DNA of 64,000 bases from Heligmosomoides polygyrus polygyrus. Lineage: Eukaryota > Nematoda > Chromadorea > Rhabditida > Heligmosomidae. Position numbers and translations under genes: made by a program. Where the stretch lies: the NCBI GenBank assembly GCA_947396885.1, contig OX377206.1:51319631-51383630 (forward strand), read 5' to 3'. Positions 49,325 to 61,300 of this stretch are shown piece after piece (the stretch's first letter is position 1; each line of letters starts with the position of its first letter). Below the pieces are notes generated by a model. It searched no databases. It was given only the letters and a program-made list of their open reading frames with translations, and was not told the DNA's origin.

Positions 49325-50680
49325 AACCAGGTAGTAAAGGAGAAGAAAGTACCGGAGTGTTGGCACAACAGTACGACGATTCCGATTTGGAAGAAGAAAG
49401 GCAGTCCTGCAGACTGCTCCAATTACTGTCCGATTCGCTTGCTTTCGCACAGTGTGAAGATCTTCAAGCGAGCGAATCCTCGACAGACGAATTCGTGAAA
49501 TCGCCAAGCTCTCCGACAACCAGTGCGATTTTCTGTCTGGTTGTGGGACCATTGATGCTATACACGCCGCCCGCCTCCTGGTGGAAAAGCATCGACAGAA
49601 ACAGAAGCCGGTGCATATAGCCTTTCTCGACTTGGAGAAGGCCTTCAACCGCGTACAGCGTGAGGTTATATGGAATGCCTTGCGAGAACACAACCTACCT
49701 GAGGAACCCTCGTAGAGTGGGTGCGGATGCTCTACTCTTGCCCAAAGAGTAGAGTGCAAGCTGCAGCTGGAACCTCAATGGAGTTTACCATCTCTGTTGG
49801 GGTGCACCAGGGTTCTGCGCTTTCTCCACTCCTCTTTGTTGTCGTCATGGATGCCATTACGCGAAATCTTCAGAAGCCTGTCCCATGGACATTGCTCTAT
49901 GCTGATGACGTGATGCTCGCTTGCGAAGATAAAGATGATCTCGAGCGGCAGGTGCAAGCTTGGTGCGACCGCCTGGCGATGTTCGGACTCAAACTGAACG
50001 TCAAGAAGACCGATTACCTAACGACTAACGTAGGCGAGTCCGGCTTCATCAAGATTAACGGTACTGAGCTTGCACGCATTTCGGTGTTTAAATACTTGGG
50101 ATCAGCAATAGCGTCTGACGGCGGTCTGATGGTTGAAGTGAACTCACGCGTGAGTGCAGCTTAGTCCAGTTGGCGTTCGCTGACTGGAGTGCTCTGCGAT
50201 AGGAAGATACTAGAGCACCTGAAGTCAAAGATCTACAGAACAGTCGTGCGGCCGGTAGCAATATACGGCGCTGAGTGTTGGCCTGCGACTAATGAAGTTG
50301 AAACGCGCCTCAGCGTCATGGAAGATGCTGCGCTGGACGACTGGAGTCACCCGCATGGACCGCATTCGAAACGACGCTATTCGGCAGAAGTTCGGTGTCG
50401 CGCCGATAGCCGACAAGATGCGCGAAGCTCGCTTACGATGGTACGGCCACGTTCTGAGTGGAAAGGAAGACAGCGTCCGCAAGATAGGCCTTGAGTTGGA
50501 AGTGTAAGGAAAGCGGCCAAGAGGGCGCCCGAAGCAGCGCTGGTCGGATACGTTACACACGGACATGAAAGTAACTGGCGTCCACCCTGATCAAGCGCAT
50601 GACCGGGAAAGGTGGCGTCATGACACCAGAAGAGCGGACCCCGCGACGAAGCGGGACAAACGCTGAAGAAGAAGAAGAAG

Positions 50681-50695
50681 ACTGTAACTATGTCA
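50681..50695. repeat. 15-bp target duplication, right of RTE family 3 copy
   Basis: Exact copy of 46256-46270. Confidence 0.93.
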
Positions 50696-52030
50696 AATTT
50701 GGAGTACTGTAAAAGAAATATTTAGATTTTTGAACTCTACTCGACAGTCCGAATCCAGAGATGTGCTCGGTTTTCCAGTAGCTCCAATCTCAACGATTCC
50801 GACGCTGCAACGCTCGCGAGCGTCGCAGACGCCAAATGCGATACTAGTTATGAGCGGTATTGTATATATGGAACACCCGGCGAATCCTATCAAAAATGAG
50901 CGCCACGTACAGAAGAGGAGTCCTTCAGCATGTTGTCGGGCGATTTCGTAGCACCGGCATATTTCAACCTTCAGATCTATTTTGTTTAATCCTGGAATGT
51001 GGAATTGGTGCCGGTCAAAGTGACTCTCATCGCCAAAGCATGGAATTGAACACAATCTTTCTCAACCGACACATTCGCAAAATTCCGTTCGCATGTGTTC
51101 GGCAAAAACTGATCAAACCAAACAACCTTGGTGTGACACGCTCCTTGTTCGTTATTTTGCACGCGAAGGCTAAGGATCGAGCTGTTCCCAATGAAATGTT
51201 GAGCTAAAGCACAGCCAAACTTACGGCTTGACTGTTCGTCTACAGCACCTCGTTGGTTCGTAGAAGAAACCACATCTGCTGCCTGAAATTCACACAATCG
51301 AATCTGAAAAATTCAATTTCTAAAATTAAATAGTGACTAGATTTTCTTACATTTAACAAAATTTGAATATGCAAATTTGAATTTGCTCTCGAATGCGCTG
51401 CTGATAACTGTAAACTAATGAGTTTAGTTAAGGCAGAAACGTTCCCAACAAAACAAATACTTTATAAAAGATATAATAACTTAGAAATACACAAATGTTC
51501 CGCAGCTTTCACATAAAATTGGAAGATCGCGGAAGCCCTACGAATTGATAACGCCGAATTTGAGAGAGACTGAATCATCTTGTATTTTTTACGATTCCCC
51601 TACCACCTACTACCTATCCTCAAAAACTAATACTGCGCGAAGAAAACGTCCGATTAGATATGAATTCAGGCTTGCCTTTCGTCAAGTACTTCTAGATCCC
51701 GATCGGAATAATTATAACATCCGAGGAAGCAGACTTTCTAGGAGTTACCGGATGCGTTAGCATACGGTGTCAGTGGACGAAAAGTTGGAGTGCTCTTATA
51801 CGATAGGATTTGTACATTTTCTGTGAAGTTGGCTTATTTAACCTCATGTGCTGTCTAGTTTATTGTGCTATCTATGCTGTGGTTATCATGTGTTGCGTTG
51901 TTACCGAGTCAGGAAACAGGAAGGTGGAGTAATTATATTCATAACAAATAGTTTTGGTGAAACAAACTAAGGCTTGTTGCAGCTTAAAAAGCTCCCTCTT
52001 GTCCAGCTGCTTCAAAAGAATCGCTCTTAA
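50696..52030. other. No recognisable gene
   Basis: 1.3 kb of AT-moderate DNA. Overlapping frames on both strands (50730-51297) show no family features. Could be unique intergenic sequence. Confidence 0.4.
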
Positions 52031-52521
52031 ATGCATTAACAAGGGGATCGTTTAAAGCGTATGTCCGAATGGGAAGAGCGAGTCGTATAGGAAGAATCTC
52101 CACCCCTCAATTAATGTAGAAATGTGTTCCCTTTTTGCCTTTTTTCCATAAAGCTAAAGAGTAGGGTTTTCTTAAGTTTTTTTTCTGAACTATGAAATTG
52201 GCGCCTCACGAGCGCTGGGGTGTCTTGTATGCCATCGATGCAAAGATCCACAAGTGGCCCGGGACGCAGTGGATAATGGCGTTGTTTCATGCGAGAGAGA
52301 AACGGGGATTCGGTTCTTCTGCGTTGCGGTTTTTCGCATTTCAACAAACTGGTTGAGGTTTAAGGGGTCCTGATGCCCACACAATTTTCAGGCGTTCTCC
52401 GAGTATGTTCCAGTTGCATGCTGTGGAGAAAACTTTCTAGCGAGTTGTTTATTAGTGAAAGGTTTTTAACCAAAAGGCAATGAGAAAGGAATTCAACACT
52501 ATGATGTATGAGAGTTCAACA

Positions 52522-53046
52522 TCAGTGATCCACAGATACAAAAAGCATGAGGCAGGACTGGTCACAATACGGGCAGCGTATAAAAGCTACTGGATCCTCA
52601 CAGCTTGTTTTCCTACATAGACCAGTGACTTCGAGGAAAACCACCCTGCCCAGATTTTCGAAGGGAACAAGATGCGACATCCTATAACTAGCTTCGAACC
52701 AGACATAAACATCCATCTTATCATCCTGCCGATGGCACAGGATTCGGCAAATCAGAGACACGACCTTCAAGGTCATTATAACAAATCCGATCTTCTTCAG
52801 CCACTGGCAACTATGACACTTACATCCAGAATGCTGCCCTTTTTTGCAGACCAAAAGAAGGCAAGAACGTGGGAGTGAAATGGCTTCATAATCCTTGCAG
52901 CCGAAAAACCCACGTCGGCTGGATGAATTTGGCCGGCGGCACCCGAAGGTATAGTCCGAATACTGAAAGTCTTCCCTCGAAGTATAGTAGCTTGAATCGC
53001 CACGTGAATCGAGAAGCCGACTCATGAGTCCAGGATAAGAGTACAC
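52522..53046 (-). CDS. Unrecognised cysteine-rich open frame, 174 codons
   Basis: Contains several Cys pairs: CKKGQHSGCKCHSCQW, CRKTSCEDP and CPYCDQSC, with a basic and aromatic middle. It lies inside the long-TIR element, so it might be a remnant of its transposase or a zinc-binding accessory frame, but I cannot match it to a named domain. Chance is possible. Confidence 0.3.
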   Translation of the reverse strand: MYSYPGLMSRLLDSRGDSSYYTSREDFQYSDYTFGCRRPNSSSRRGFFGCKDYEAISLPRSCLLLVCKKGQHSGCKCHSCQWLKKIGFVIMTLKVVSLICRILCHRQDDKMDVYVWFEASYRMSHLVPFENLGRVVFLEVTGLCRKTSCEDPVAFIRCPYCDQSCLMLFVSVDH

Positions 53047-53401
53047 CTATTAGGCATCTGTGGGACAAAGACATGCTCAAAGAAGGAGAGCATAGTAGAA
53101 TATCATACAATGAGAGCATAGAAGGACGGTCTAATATATAGAATATCTTTCTCATTGCCTTTCGGTGAAAAGCCGGTCAGCAATAAACAACTCACCAGAA
53201 AGTTACTTTTCAGAGCGTACAGCTGGAGAGATGTGCAGAAAATGACTGAAAATTGTGTGGACGCTAAACCCAAATCCCAATCAGTCAGAGAGAGTAATCG
53301 CAACTGGAAAAATCCGCAAAAAAAAAACTCCCGAAATGGCATAGACGTCGGAACGTCTCTCAAATCAATCAGTTGAAATGTACAAAATAGCAACGCGGAA
53401 G

Positions 53402-53470
53402 AAGCGAACCCTCGACCGCCCTCGCCTCATGCAGCGCCACTATCCACTGCCCTGAGCCACTTGTTGACCT
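53402..53470 (-). tRNA. tRNA-like segment (degenerate)
   Basis: On the minus strand GTGGCTCAGGGCAGTGGATAG resembles an A box with an insertion, and GAGGGTTCGCTTC resembles a B box. Similar in style to the A box of the 38.3-kb repeat. Not a functional tRNA. Confidence 0.3.
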
Positions 53471-53909
53471 TGGCATGGCGGGCGTACAAGAGACGCCCAG
53501 CGCTCATGAGGCCCCGATTCCGTAGTAATAAAGAAAATTGAAAGTGGAAAAAATACAATTGCGCATTTTTCTTTCTCCAAAATGGTTCGCTTCGCCACCT
53601 ATCTTCAAACAAACCTTTTTTTATTATAGCACCTTCCCGGTATCTCATCAGTGAAAGGAGTGCTATAACGTTTTTGGATGTGTAAAATTAATAATTTACT
53701 AATTCAAATTTTGACAATTTTAATGTTTGTCAAAAGTAAAATGCTAAAAAAAGTTTATTTTCATAAATTAAAGTACTCCTTACTCGTTGGATTTCACGAC
53801 TTGGCAAAAAAGCGCATTTTTATACTAATTGAGGGGTGGAGATTCTCTCTACATGACTCGCTCTCCCTGTTCAGAAATACGCTCCAAACCCTTCCCTTGT
53901 AAATGACAT

Positions 53910-54600
53910 CGTTTCTGTATACACCCTTCTACCACAAACTATGCGGATATCGATTTAACGATCAAACTAAGTCCTCTTCTGCCTCTTCTGCGTTCACTAG
54001 TTTGCTAGCTACACATTGCATAAAACAACATGTTAGATTTCCTAAAAGAGTAACAACATGCTGGGCCTTACATTCTCAAACGATAAAACGTTAATTGACA
54101 GGGCTAGGCTTGCGCCAGATTTGGGACTTATTGATCACAATAATGTGGCATTCTAATTGTCTTGCATCTTCCAGAAACCGAGGTTCACGAACTTTAGCAT
54201 TTTTCTGGGTGTGATTACAGTAGACCAAGTGAGGATTTGTAGTATCGACTGAAGGTATTATTTCGAAACGGCCACTTCGGTAAATTATAAGTACGGACTG
54301 CTTCTTGCTGTCTTACATCATTCTATTGATATGTTTGTGCCGTGGAAGAAAGTGCACGCTTCTAAGTCCTCCCTATCTAAATAGCTTCACAATATTATCA
54401 AACATAGATGCCATTTGTTTAGAATGGCTTGTGTTAACCAAACAACTGGAGATTGGGTAAAGTTTTGCAGTTTTCCTTTTAGACTTGAGTCGCATCTGAT
54501 GAAGCAGAACAGAAGCATTGAAAAAAGGGTGATTCATTCTAATCATAATAGAAATCAAATGATCGAAAACAACATGTTGTATTCCTAGTCTCGAAAAAGG
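53910..54600. other. No recognisable gene
   Basis: AT-rich 0.7 kb. Minus-strand frame at 54373-54780 is the antisense shadow of the LINE fragment that follows. Confidence 0.4.
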
Positions 54601-55611
54601 AGAGCTAATAGCATTTGCGGATATGAACAAGTCCAAGCTACTTGCAGAGAAATTTGCCGCGGTGTTTGCTGACAGTGATGTCAACATCACTGCCTTCATC
54701 GCCGCAGTAAATGTACCTCCGGCTCCGTTTCCCTGGTGTGATGATTCAGTATATAAACCTTTAAATGAGTTGCCATACACGTACTCTATAACGCCAGATT
54801 ATATTCCTGCTGCTTTTGTACGGAAGATAGCTCCCATTATTGTTGAACCGTTAGAGAATCTGTATAACCTGTCAATGTTTTAGCCAGAGGTACTATTAAG
54901 ATGGAAACACTCCTTTGTAACACCGCTACTCAAGAAAGAACCGGCTAATTCTGATGATTATAGGCCTATTAGCATCACTTCATCCTTCTGTAGAATTTTC
55001 GAAAAATTCTCAAAAAACATATAAGATCCCTTTAAAGAAATCAATAAAATTATTACTGGAAGTCAGCAAGAGTTTGCGCTGCACAACTCTGCGTTGTCAA
55101 ATCTATTGGAATGTATAAATGACTGGACTGAATACTTAGAGAAGAAAGGCTGTTGTGATGTAGTTTATTTCGATTTTTCAAAAGATTTGGATAGGATTGA
55201 CCATAGCAAGCTAATATGCAAGATTGAAAGTTTGAGGCTCCATACTATAGGAGTTTGCTGGATAAAGGACTATTTTATAGAAAGGAGTTTCCAGGTTAGA
55301 GTCACCCACAGCTTCTCTATTGAGTCTACTACAAGTGGGGTGCACCAGAGAGGTCTGCTGTCCCCAATTCTCTTTGCTATTCATACGCCTGATCTGCCAG
55401 TAACTTTAGAAGGATGTGGTGTTAGTTGGAAACGGTTCGCAGATGATGTAAAGATATAAAGAAATATCAGATGTGCAAGTGGCATAGAGTCTATTCAGTC
55501 TGCTCTGGATGCTATGCTGTTCTGGCCTGCAACATGGAGAGTTCCCCTGGCGCCTGAAAAAACCGTTTATGAGGATTGGTAAATCAGGTTACGACGCCAA
55601 CTACAGCATTC
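54601..55611 (+). pseudogene. CR1/jockey-like LINE fragment, 3' broken
   Basis: 54623-54883 gives the pre-RT region (KLLAEKFAAVFADSDVN, YIPAAFVRKIAPIIVEPL). In shifted frames follow HSFVTPLLKK and NSDDYRPISITSSFCRIFEK. 55094-55459 gives CDVVYFDFSKDLDRIDHSKL, GVHQRGLLSPILFAIHTPDL and an active site FADDVKI. Coding similarity stops at 55611, where minus-strand RTE sequence begins without a visible boundary repeat. The PQG box reads HQR, and frames are broken. Confidence 0.78.
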
Positions 55612-57990
55612 TAGTTCGCGCATGACGTTTTCGAGGGTGGCGCTGAAGAGCTTCGGAGATATGGTATCCCCTTGCCGAACCCCTCCCTTCACGTCGATGA
55701 CGACGTCGTTGTAGAACCGAGAGATCCTGGTCGTGAATCCACTGCACTGCTCTCGAAGGATTCTGTTGTACTGAGTAGGTGAGTGAGCAGGGCTTCGAAG
55801 ACCGCTTCAGTCTCTGCGGAGTCGAATACCTTCTTTAGGTCGATGAACGAAGGCACAGCGGCAGCTTGCGCTCTCGTCACACTTCGATGAGCTTCGTAAT
55901 GCTGTGTATGTGCTCGATCGTGCTGAATCCTCTCCGAAATCCTGTTTGCTCGCATGGCTGTCCTTCGTCCAGCGTTCTGCTAATCCTATTCAGGACCACT
56001 CGAGTAAACAGCTTGTAGACTACGGACAGCAGGCAGATCGGGCGATAGTTGCCAATGTCGTGCATGTCTCCCTTCTTGTACAGCAAGAAGGTCTTGTTGG
56101 TCCTCCACTTAGATGAAACCTTGCATTCCGACAAGTAGCGTGTGAAGAGCCGCGCCAAGGTGTTGATGAGCGCTGGCGGGAGGTTCTTCAGGTGTTCGAG
56201 TCTGATCCTGTCAGGACCGGGTGCTTTATGTTTCTTCACCGACGAGATGGCGAGTCGGATCTCGGAAGGGAGAACAGAGGGAACGACGTATCCATCCTGC
56301 CGAAGATGGCATGGGAGCAGGTGGACTTGGCTATCGAAGAGCTCGATGGTCCTTCTAGAAGAGGTAACGGTTCCGTCAGGACGTCGGAGAGCGGTCACCT
56401 TGGTCTTGAAGTTGGCGAAGTTCCGGCGGGCATTGCGGATGCTCAACCCTTCTTCTGCTGCTTCAGCCAACACTGCCGCCCTTCTCTCCTTAAGATCCTC
56501 CTTTATCGCTGCTCTGCATAGCTTCGCAAGCTCGGACGTCATCTGATAGTTGCCTGACGCTCGTGCTGCTCCACGCTGGCGTATAAGCTCGAGAGTTTCC
56601 GGAGACAGACGTCTCTTGGTGGAGTGCTCTCAGCTCCATTAGCACTATCGTGGAGATGGTGCACGAAGCGGTCGTATTCCTCATCGACGTCGTCCATAAC
56701 GGCATCTTCCCAAAGGCCGGCAAGAGAGGTGTAGAGGTCCCAGTTGATCGTCGTTCTGGGACTCCTCTTCTTGAACTTCGCGGCTTTCTCTCCTTGATGC
56801 GAAAAGCGAAACTTCGCGTGAAGGAGGCGGTGGTCCGATCCGTGTAGAACTTGGCGACAACGGAGACGTCAGTCAGGCAATACTTACGATTGAAGATGAT
56901 GTGGTCGATCTCGTTGTGGAACTGACCACCGGGAGATTCCCAGGTCCATCATAGGGAGGGAGGCTTCTGGAACTGTGCGATTCCATCGATGGTCTTGGTC
57001 GACATGATAAACTCAGACAGCGTTTCACCTTGCTCGTTCCACTCCAAACCGTTGGTCCCGATGTGAAGTTCTTCCCGCGACCTTCGTGGTCCGATCTTGG
57101 CGCACAAGTCGCCAACGATAACCTTGTAGGTTTGATCTTCCCCATAGAACTTCTCCAGCTCCACGTAGAAGGCTTCGACCTCTTCGTCGTCGTAGTCGGA
57201 TGTTGGACATACGCGACGAGCACAGTCAAAACTGGCACGGAGCCACATCGCAGACGTCCAATTCGGCTTATAAGACACTCGTACGAATCGATGTTCATGG
57301 CCAACTGCGTGTTGACGAGTAGACCAACGCTGCCTACTCCACTGCTGTCGCATGTTCCGAGGAGCAGTTCTTCTCCGGAGTCGTAGGCGGCGTGTAGGGG
57401 GTGGTGTCTTCTCGTCTCGGTCAGTCCAATGACGTCGTACTTGATCTTCCTGGCTTGCATCATCAGGTCCTTGACGGATGCTTCCGATGCAAGCGTGCCG
57501 GCGTTGTAAGTACAGATCGTCATCCTAGTCCTTCTCAGTTTGCGCAGCCCGGTTAGGCCCTGAGATTTTGGCAGCCTCTCCGTACTCGTCCTTCCCATCG
57601 CTGCAGAAATGGAGGCTCTTCCGGGACTGCCCGAAGGGACGGGGGGAGACTTTTGAGGCGGCCCCGAATAGTCCCAGTCTACCGATGGCAAGCTTTTGGC
57701 CGGGCCGACACAGTTACAGTCCGCACAGGCGCGAACACATCCACGCAAACTGTGCATGAACATGCCGCTCCCACGCACAAGGAACGCGTCGCCCCGACAC
57801 AGCAGGAGCAAGGAGTCCATCCCCTGCATTCCACCTGCGTCTTTGGGCAGTACACGGTCGCATTTGGTTCACGTTTTCCTTTCCTGTCCACCACCCTGGG
57901 ACGCGCCACGTGGCCCTACGACAAGCGGCCAGAGATCCCTCTTAACAAGAGAGCCCGAAGGCTCTCTATCGAGGGAGATTCGTGGACAGC
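55612..57990 (-). mobile_element. RTE family 1 LINE, minus strand, 3' truncated
   Basis: The endonuclease at 56873-57829 starts TICTYNAGTLASEASVKDLM, then YDVIGLTETRRHHPLHAAYD and GSVGLLVNTQLAMNIDSYEC. A frame slip near 57200 continues as FYGEDQTYKVIVGDLCAKIG. The linker and RT N-terminal half at 55877-56542 contain VKKHKAPGPDRIRLEHLKNL, FLLYKKGDMHDIGNYRPICL and QPCEQTGFRRGFSTIEHIHS. It ends within the RT at 55612, at the position that corresponds to about 38692 in the plus-strand copy, and is joined directly to the CR1/jockey-like fragment. The palm and C-terminus are therefore missing. 5' boundary approximate. Confidence 0.83.
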
Positions 57991-58263
57991 AGGAGACTAT
58001 AAATACAAAAAATGCATCGACTACCCTTCAGCGATCCAACTACACCCAGGGCTGAAGCTTGAACGAGATCCACAAAAGTCGATAATTTGATCAATACCGA
58101 TTGAAGGCGATCGAGGCTTCAAAAACGAACTTCAGATTCGTGTTCTGCGACCTTGATTACGCCAGGTCTTCCGAACCCCCACGCGCATTGGACGACGTCT
58201 TCGGCACGTCTTCTCAATCTCCAGACACGTACATAGAAGACGTCTGGGTATTTTTCCCTATTT
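57991..58263 (-). repeat. Dispersed repeat next to the RTE block, minus orientation
   Basis: Its reverse complement aligns with 63400-63670: GATCAAATTATCGA, GTGGATCTC, CTTCAGCCCTGG, CGCTGAAGGGTAG and CGATGCATTTTTT. It lies outside the RTE family 3 target duplication. Function unknown. Confidence 0.65.
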
Positions 58264-58279
58264 CTGCGCCCTTTAATTC

Positions 58280-58281
<2 letters not shown>
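58264..58281. repeat. 18-bp target duplication, 3' side of RTE family 3
   Basis: CTGCGCCCTTTAATTCAC corresponds to CTGCGCCCCTTAATTCAC at 61441-61458 (one mismatch). Confidence 0.9.
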
Positions 58282-58310
<29 letters not shown>

Positions 58311-61300
58311 CTTCAGCATTTGTCCCGCAACGTCGCGGGGTCCGCTCTTCTGGTGTTACGACGCCACCTTCCCCGATCCTGCGCTTGATCAGGGTGGATT
58401 CCAGCTACTTTCATGTCCGTGTGTAACGTATCGGACCAACGCTGCTTTGGGCGTCCTCTAGGCCGCTTTCCAGATACTTCCAACTCAAGGCCTATCTTGC
58501 GGACACTGTCTTCTTTCCCACGCAGAACGTGGCCGTACCATCGCAAGCGAGCATCGCGCATCTTGTCCGCTATCGGCGCGACACCGAACTTCTGCCGAAT
58601 AGCATCATTTCGAATGCAGTCCATGCGAGTGACTCCAGCCGTCCAGCGCAGCATCTTCGTCTCCATGACGCTGAGGCGCGTTTCAACTTCCTTAGTCGCA
58701 GGTCAACACTCAGCGCCGTACATCGCTACTGGCCGCGCGACGGCTCTGTAAATCTTCGACTTCAGGTGCTCCGGGATCTTCCTATCGCAAAGCACGCCAG
58801 TCAGCGAACGCCACTTGGACCAAGCTGCACTCACGCGTGAGTTCACTTCGACCATCAGACCGCCGTCAGACGCTATTGCTGATCCCAGGTATTTAAACAC
58901 CGAAGTGCGTGCAAGTTCAGTAGCATTAATCTTAATGGAGCCGGACTCGTTCACGTCAGTCGTCAAGTACTCGGTCTTCTTGACGTTCAATTTGAGTCCG
59001 AACCTCGCCAGACGGTCGCACCAAGCTTGCACCTGCCGCTCGAGATCGTCTTTCTCTTCGCAAGCGAGCATCACGTCATCAGCATAAAGCAGCGTCCATG
59101 GAACAGGCTGCTGAAGATCTCGCGTAATGGCATCCATGACGACAACAAAGAGGAGCGGAGAAAGCGCTGAACCCTGGTGCACCCCAACAGAGATGGGAAA
59201 CTCCATTGAGGTTCCAGCTGCAGCTTGCACTCTACTCTTTGGGCAAGAGTAGAGCATCCGCACCCACCCTATGAGTTCCTCAGGTACGTTGTGTTGTCGC
59301 AAGGCGTACCATATAACCTCACGCGGTACGCGGTTGAAAGCCTTCTCCAAGTCGAGAAAGGCGATATGCACCGGCTTCTGTCTCTCGCGATGCTTCTTCA
59401 CCAGGAGGCGGGCGGCATGTATAGCATCAATGGTCCCACAACCAGACACAAAGCCGCACTGGTTGTTGGAGAGCTTGACGATTTCACGGATTCTTCTATC
59501 GAGGATTCGCTCGAAGATCTTCATGCTATGCGAAAGCAAGCGAATCGGACGGTAATTGAAGCAGTCCGCAGGACTGCCTTTCTTCTTCCAGATCGGAATC
59601 GTCGTACTGTTGTGCCAACACTCCGGTACTTTCTTCTCCTTTACTACCTGGTTGAAGAACTCAGTCAACCACTCAGCAGGATACCAGAGTTTCGACTTCC
59701 AAACATCGGCTGCCAGATCATCCGGCCCTGTCGCCTTACCGGGCTTCATCTTCTTCAGAGCCGCTTCTGTTTCCTCCACGGTGATCTTGTGAACGGGACC
59801 GTGAACAGAAGCCACAGAAGGAATGGCCGGATGAGGAAATCCCATAGTGGAAATTTCCTCAAAGTAATCACGCCATCGCTTCAGCGCCTTTTTGCGGTCT
59901 GTCAGAAGATGGCCGCTCTCATCATTGATGCCAACAAACTTTTCGATGTCCTCGGTTTGGCGATGGCGGGTCTTAGCAAGTCGGTACAAATACCGCTCAC
60001 CATCGCGCAATTCGAGCTTTCGGTAGACATCACCATAATGAGTGGCTTTCGCAAGAGCCACGGCTTTCTTTGCAGCCTTCTTCGCCTTCTGATACTCCTA
60101 CCAGTTGTCGGCTGTTCTGTCGCCGAGAAACACGTGATACAGCGACTTCTTCTCTCGAACCTTCGCTTTCACATCGTCTGTCCACAGCCATGCCTGCTTG
60201 TCGACTCTGCGTCGTCCAGGCTTCGTAGTGCCCAGTTCCAACCTTGCAGCTTGGCATATCGCGTCGGTTGCTTTCTTCCAAGTTTCATCGACAGTCGTAA
60301 CTGTCGGCAACCGTACGCAGGAAATCACAGCTGCTTCCTTCTCTTTCATTCGCCACCACTTGATTCTTGCAGCACCACATCGCTCGACCTGCTTCAGCCT
60401 CGGAGAGGCGATCTTCAAAGTACAGATCAGCGGTCGGTGCTGTGGGGCGACCGTCTCATACGGCACGACCTTCGCGTCTGTGACAAGGCTCCGGTCGCGA
60501 TCCTTCACAAGCACAAAGTCTATCTGAGGCTTGGAGCTCCCACTATAATATGAGATGAGGTGGGAGTCGCGTTTTCGGAAAACGGTGTTCACAATGGTGA
60601 GGCTATGCGATTCCGCATACTCAAGAATACGCTCACCATCGGGATTACGAGACCCGTATCCGAAATATCCGAAACCACCATGACAGCTGTACCCGTCCTT
60701 CGCAGCACCTACGTGCCCATTGAGGTCACCAGCGACTATGATGACATCTTTCGACGGTACCTCTGCTGTCTTCTCATCAAGCAGGTTCCAAAACTCATCC
60801 ATGGCTTGATCGGAGGAGCCAGTCTGCGGAGCATACGCTGAGAGGAAGTGATAGAGTCGCTCCTTAGCGGCGACAACGATCTTCATCAATCGATCGTCAA
60901 AGCACTCGACGCTTACAATCGAGTCACGAAATCGTTCGGAGACGATTATTCCGACACCACTGGTGGTCCTGGGACTTCCACATAGAACGGCCTTGAAGCC
61001 ACGTCCTATGTCCCTTGACTTGCGGCAGGACCACCTCGTCTCCTGCACCGCACAGAAATCAACTCTTCTTCGCTCCAGTGCTTCAACCAACTCGCACGAG
61101 CGGCCCGTCAACGTACCCACATTCAGCGTAGCCACGCGGGTCCTGCTTACGTTACGGGACTTTCGGACTAGCTCAGTTGCCCCCCGATGCCGTCCCCGCA
61201 TCAGGGACCCTCGCATACTTCTCACACTCGCCGGGCTCTGCGAGTGCGCGTCGGCTCCCGCGGACGCCGTAGCACTATCTCGAGAAACTTGACTTATCAT

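Larger units (their letters stand above)
46271..50680 (+). mobile_element. RTE family 3 LINE, broken and split by a CR1/jockey-like LINE
   Basis: Begins GTGGCGATGTCCGTT, as the full-length minus-strand copy does (end 61440), and ends in (GAA)n. A perfect 15-bp duplication brackets it. Endonuclease pieces: 46348-46770 (TLADRSCELVEALERRRVD, CAVQETRWSCRKS) and 46780-47160 (IIVAGDLNG, DFVLVKDRDRS, APQHRPLICTL). About 0.37 kb of endonuclease is deleted near 46755. 47150-47900 is the linker to the RT fingers. The RT resumes at 49324 after the nested LINE (VHIAFLDLEKAFNR-like in shifted frame, GVHQGSALSPLLFVVVMDAI, LLYADDVMLACED) and the C-terminal domain ends near 50665. Frame breaks and stops show it is inactive. 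Confidence 0.88.
52039..53900. mobile_element. Long-TIR element of unknown class
   Basis: The left stretch 52039-52140 and the right stretch 53805-53900 are imperfect reverse complements. Shared strings include ACAAGGG, GCGTAT, AGAGCGAGTC and GAATCTCCACCCCTCAATTA. Flanks AAATGCATT and AAATGACAT are similar and might be a decayed 9-bp duplication, which would fit a Mutator-like element; this is weak. The interior contains an unassigned cysteine-rich frame and a tRNA-like piece. Confidence 0.55.

Noticed and set aside
49729..49756. Another snap-back hairpin (CTCTACTCTTGCCCAAAGAGTAGAG region)
   Set aside because: The same small inverted repeat is present in the sister RTE copy at 59229-59256, so it is normal element sequence rather than a new duplication.
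59225..60553. 442-codon plus-strand open frame
   Set aside because: It is antisense to the RTE family 3 reverse-transcriptase and endonuclease frame, which has all expected motifs; the antisense frame has none.
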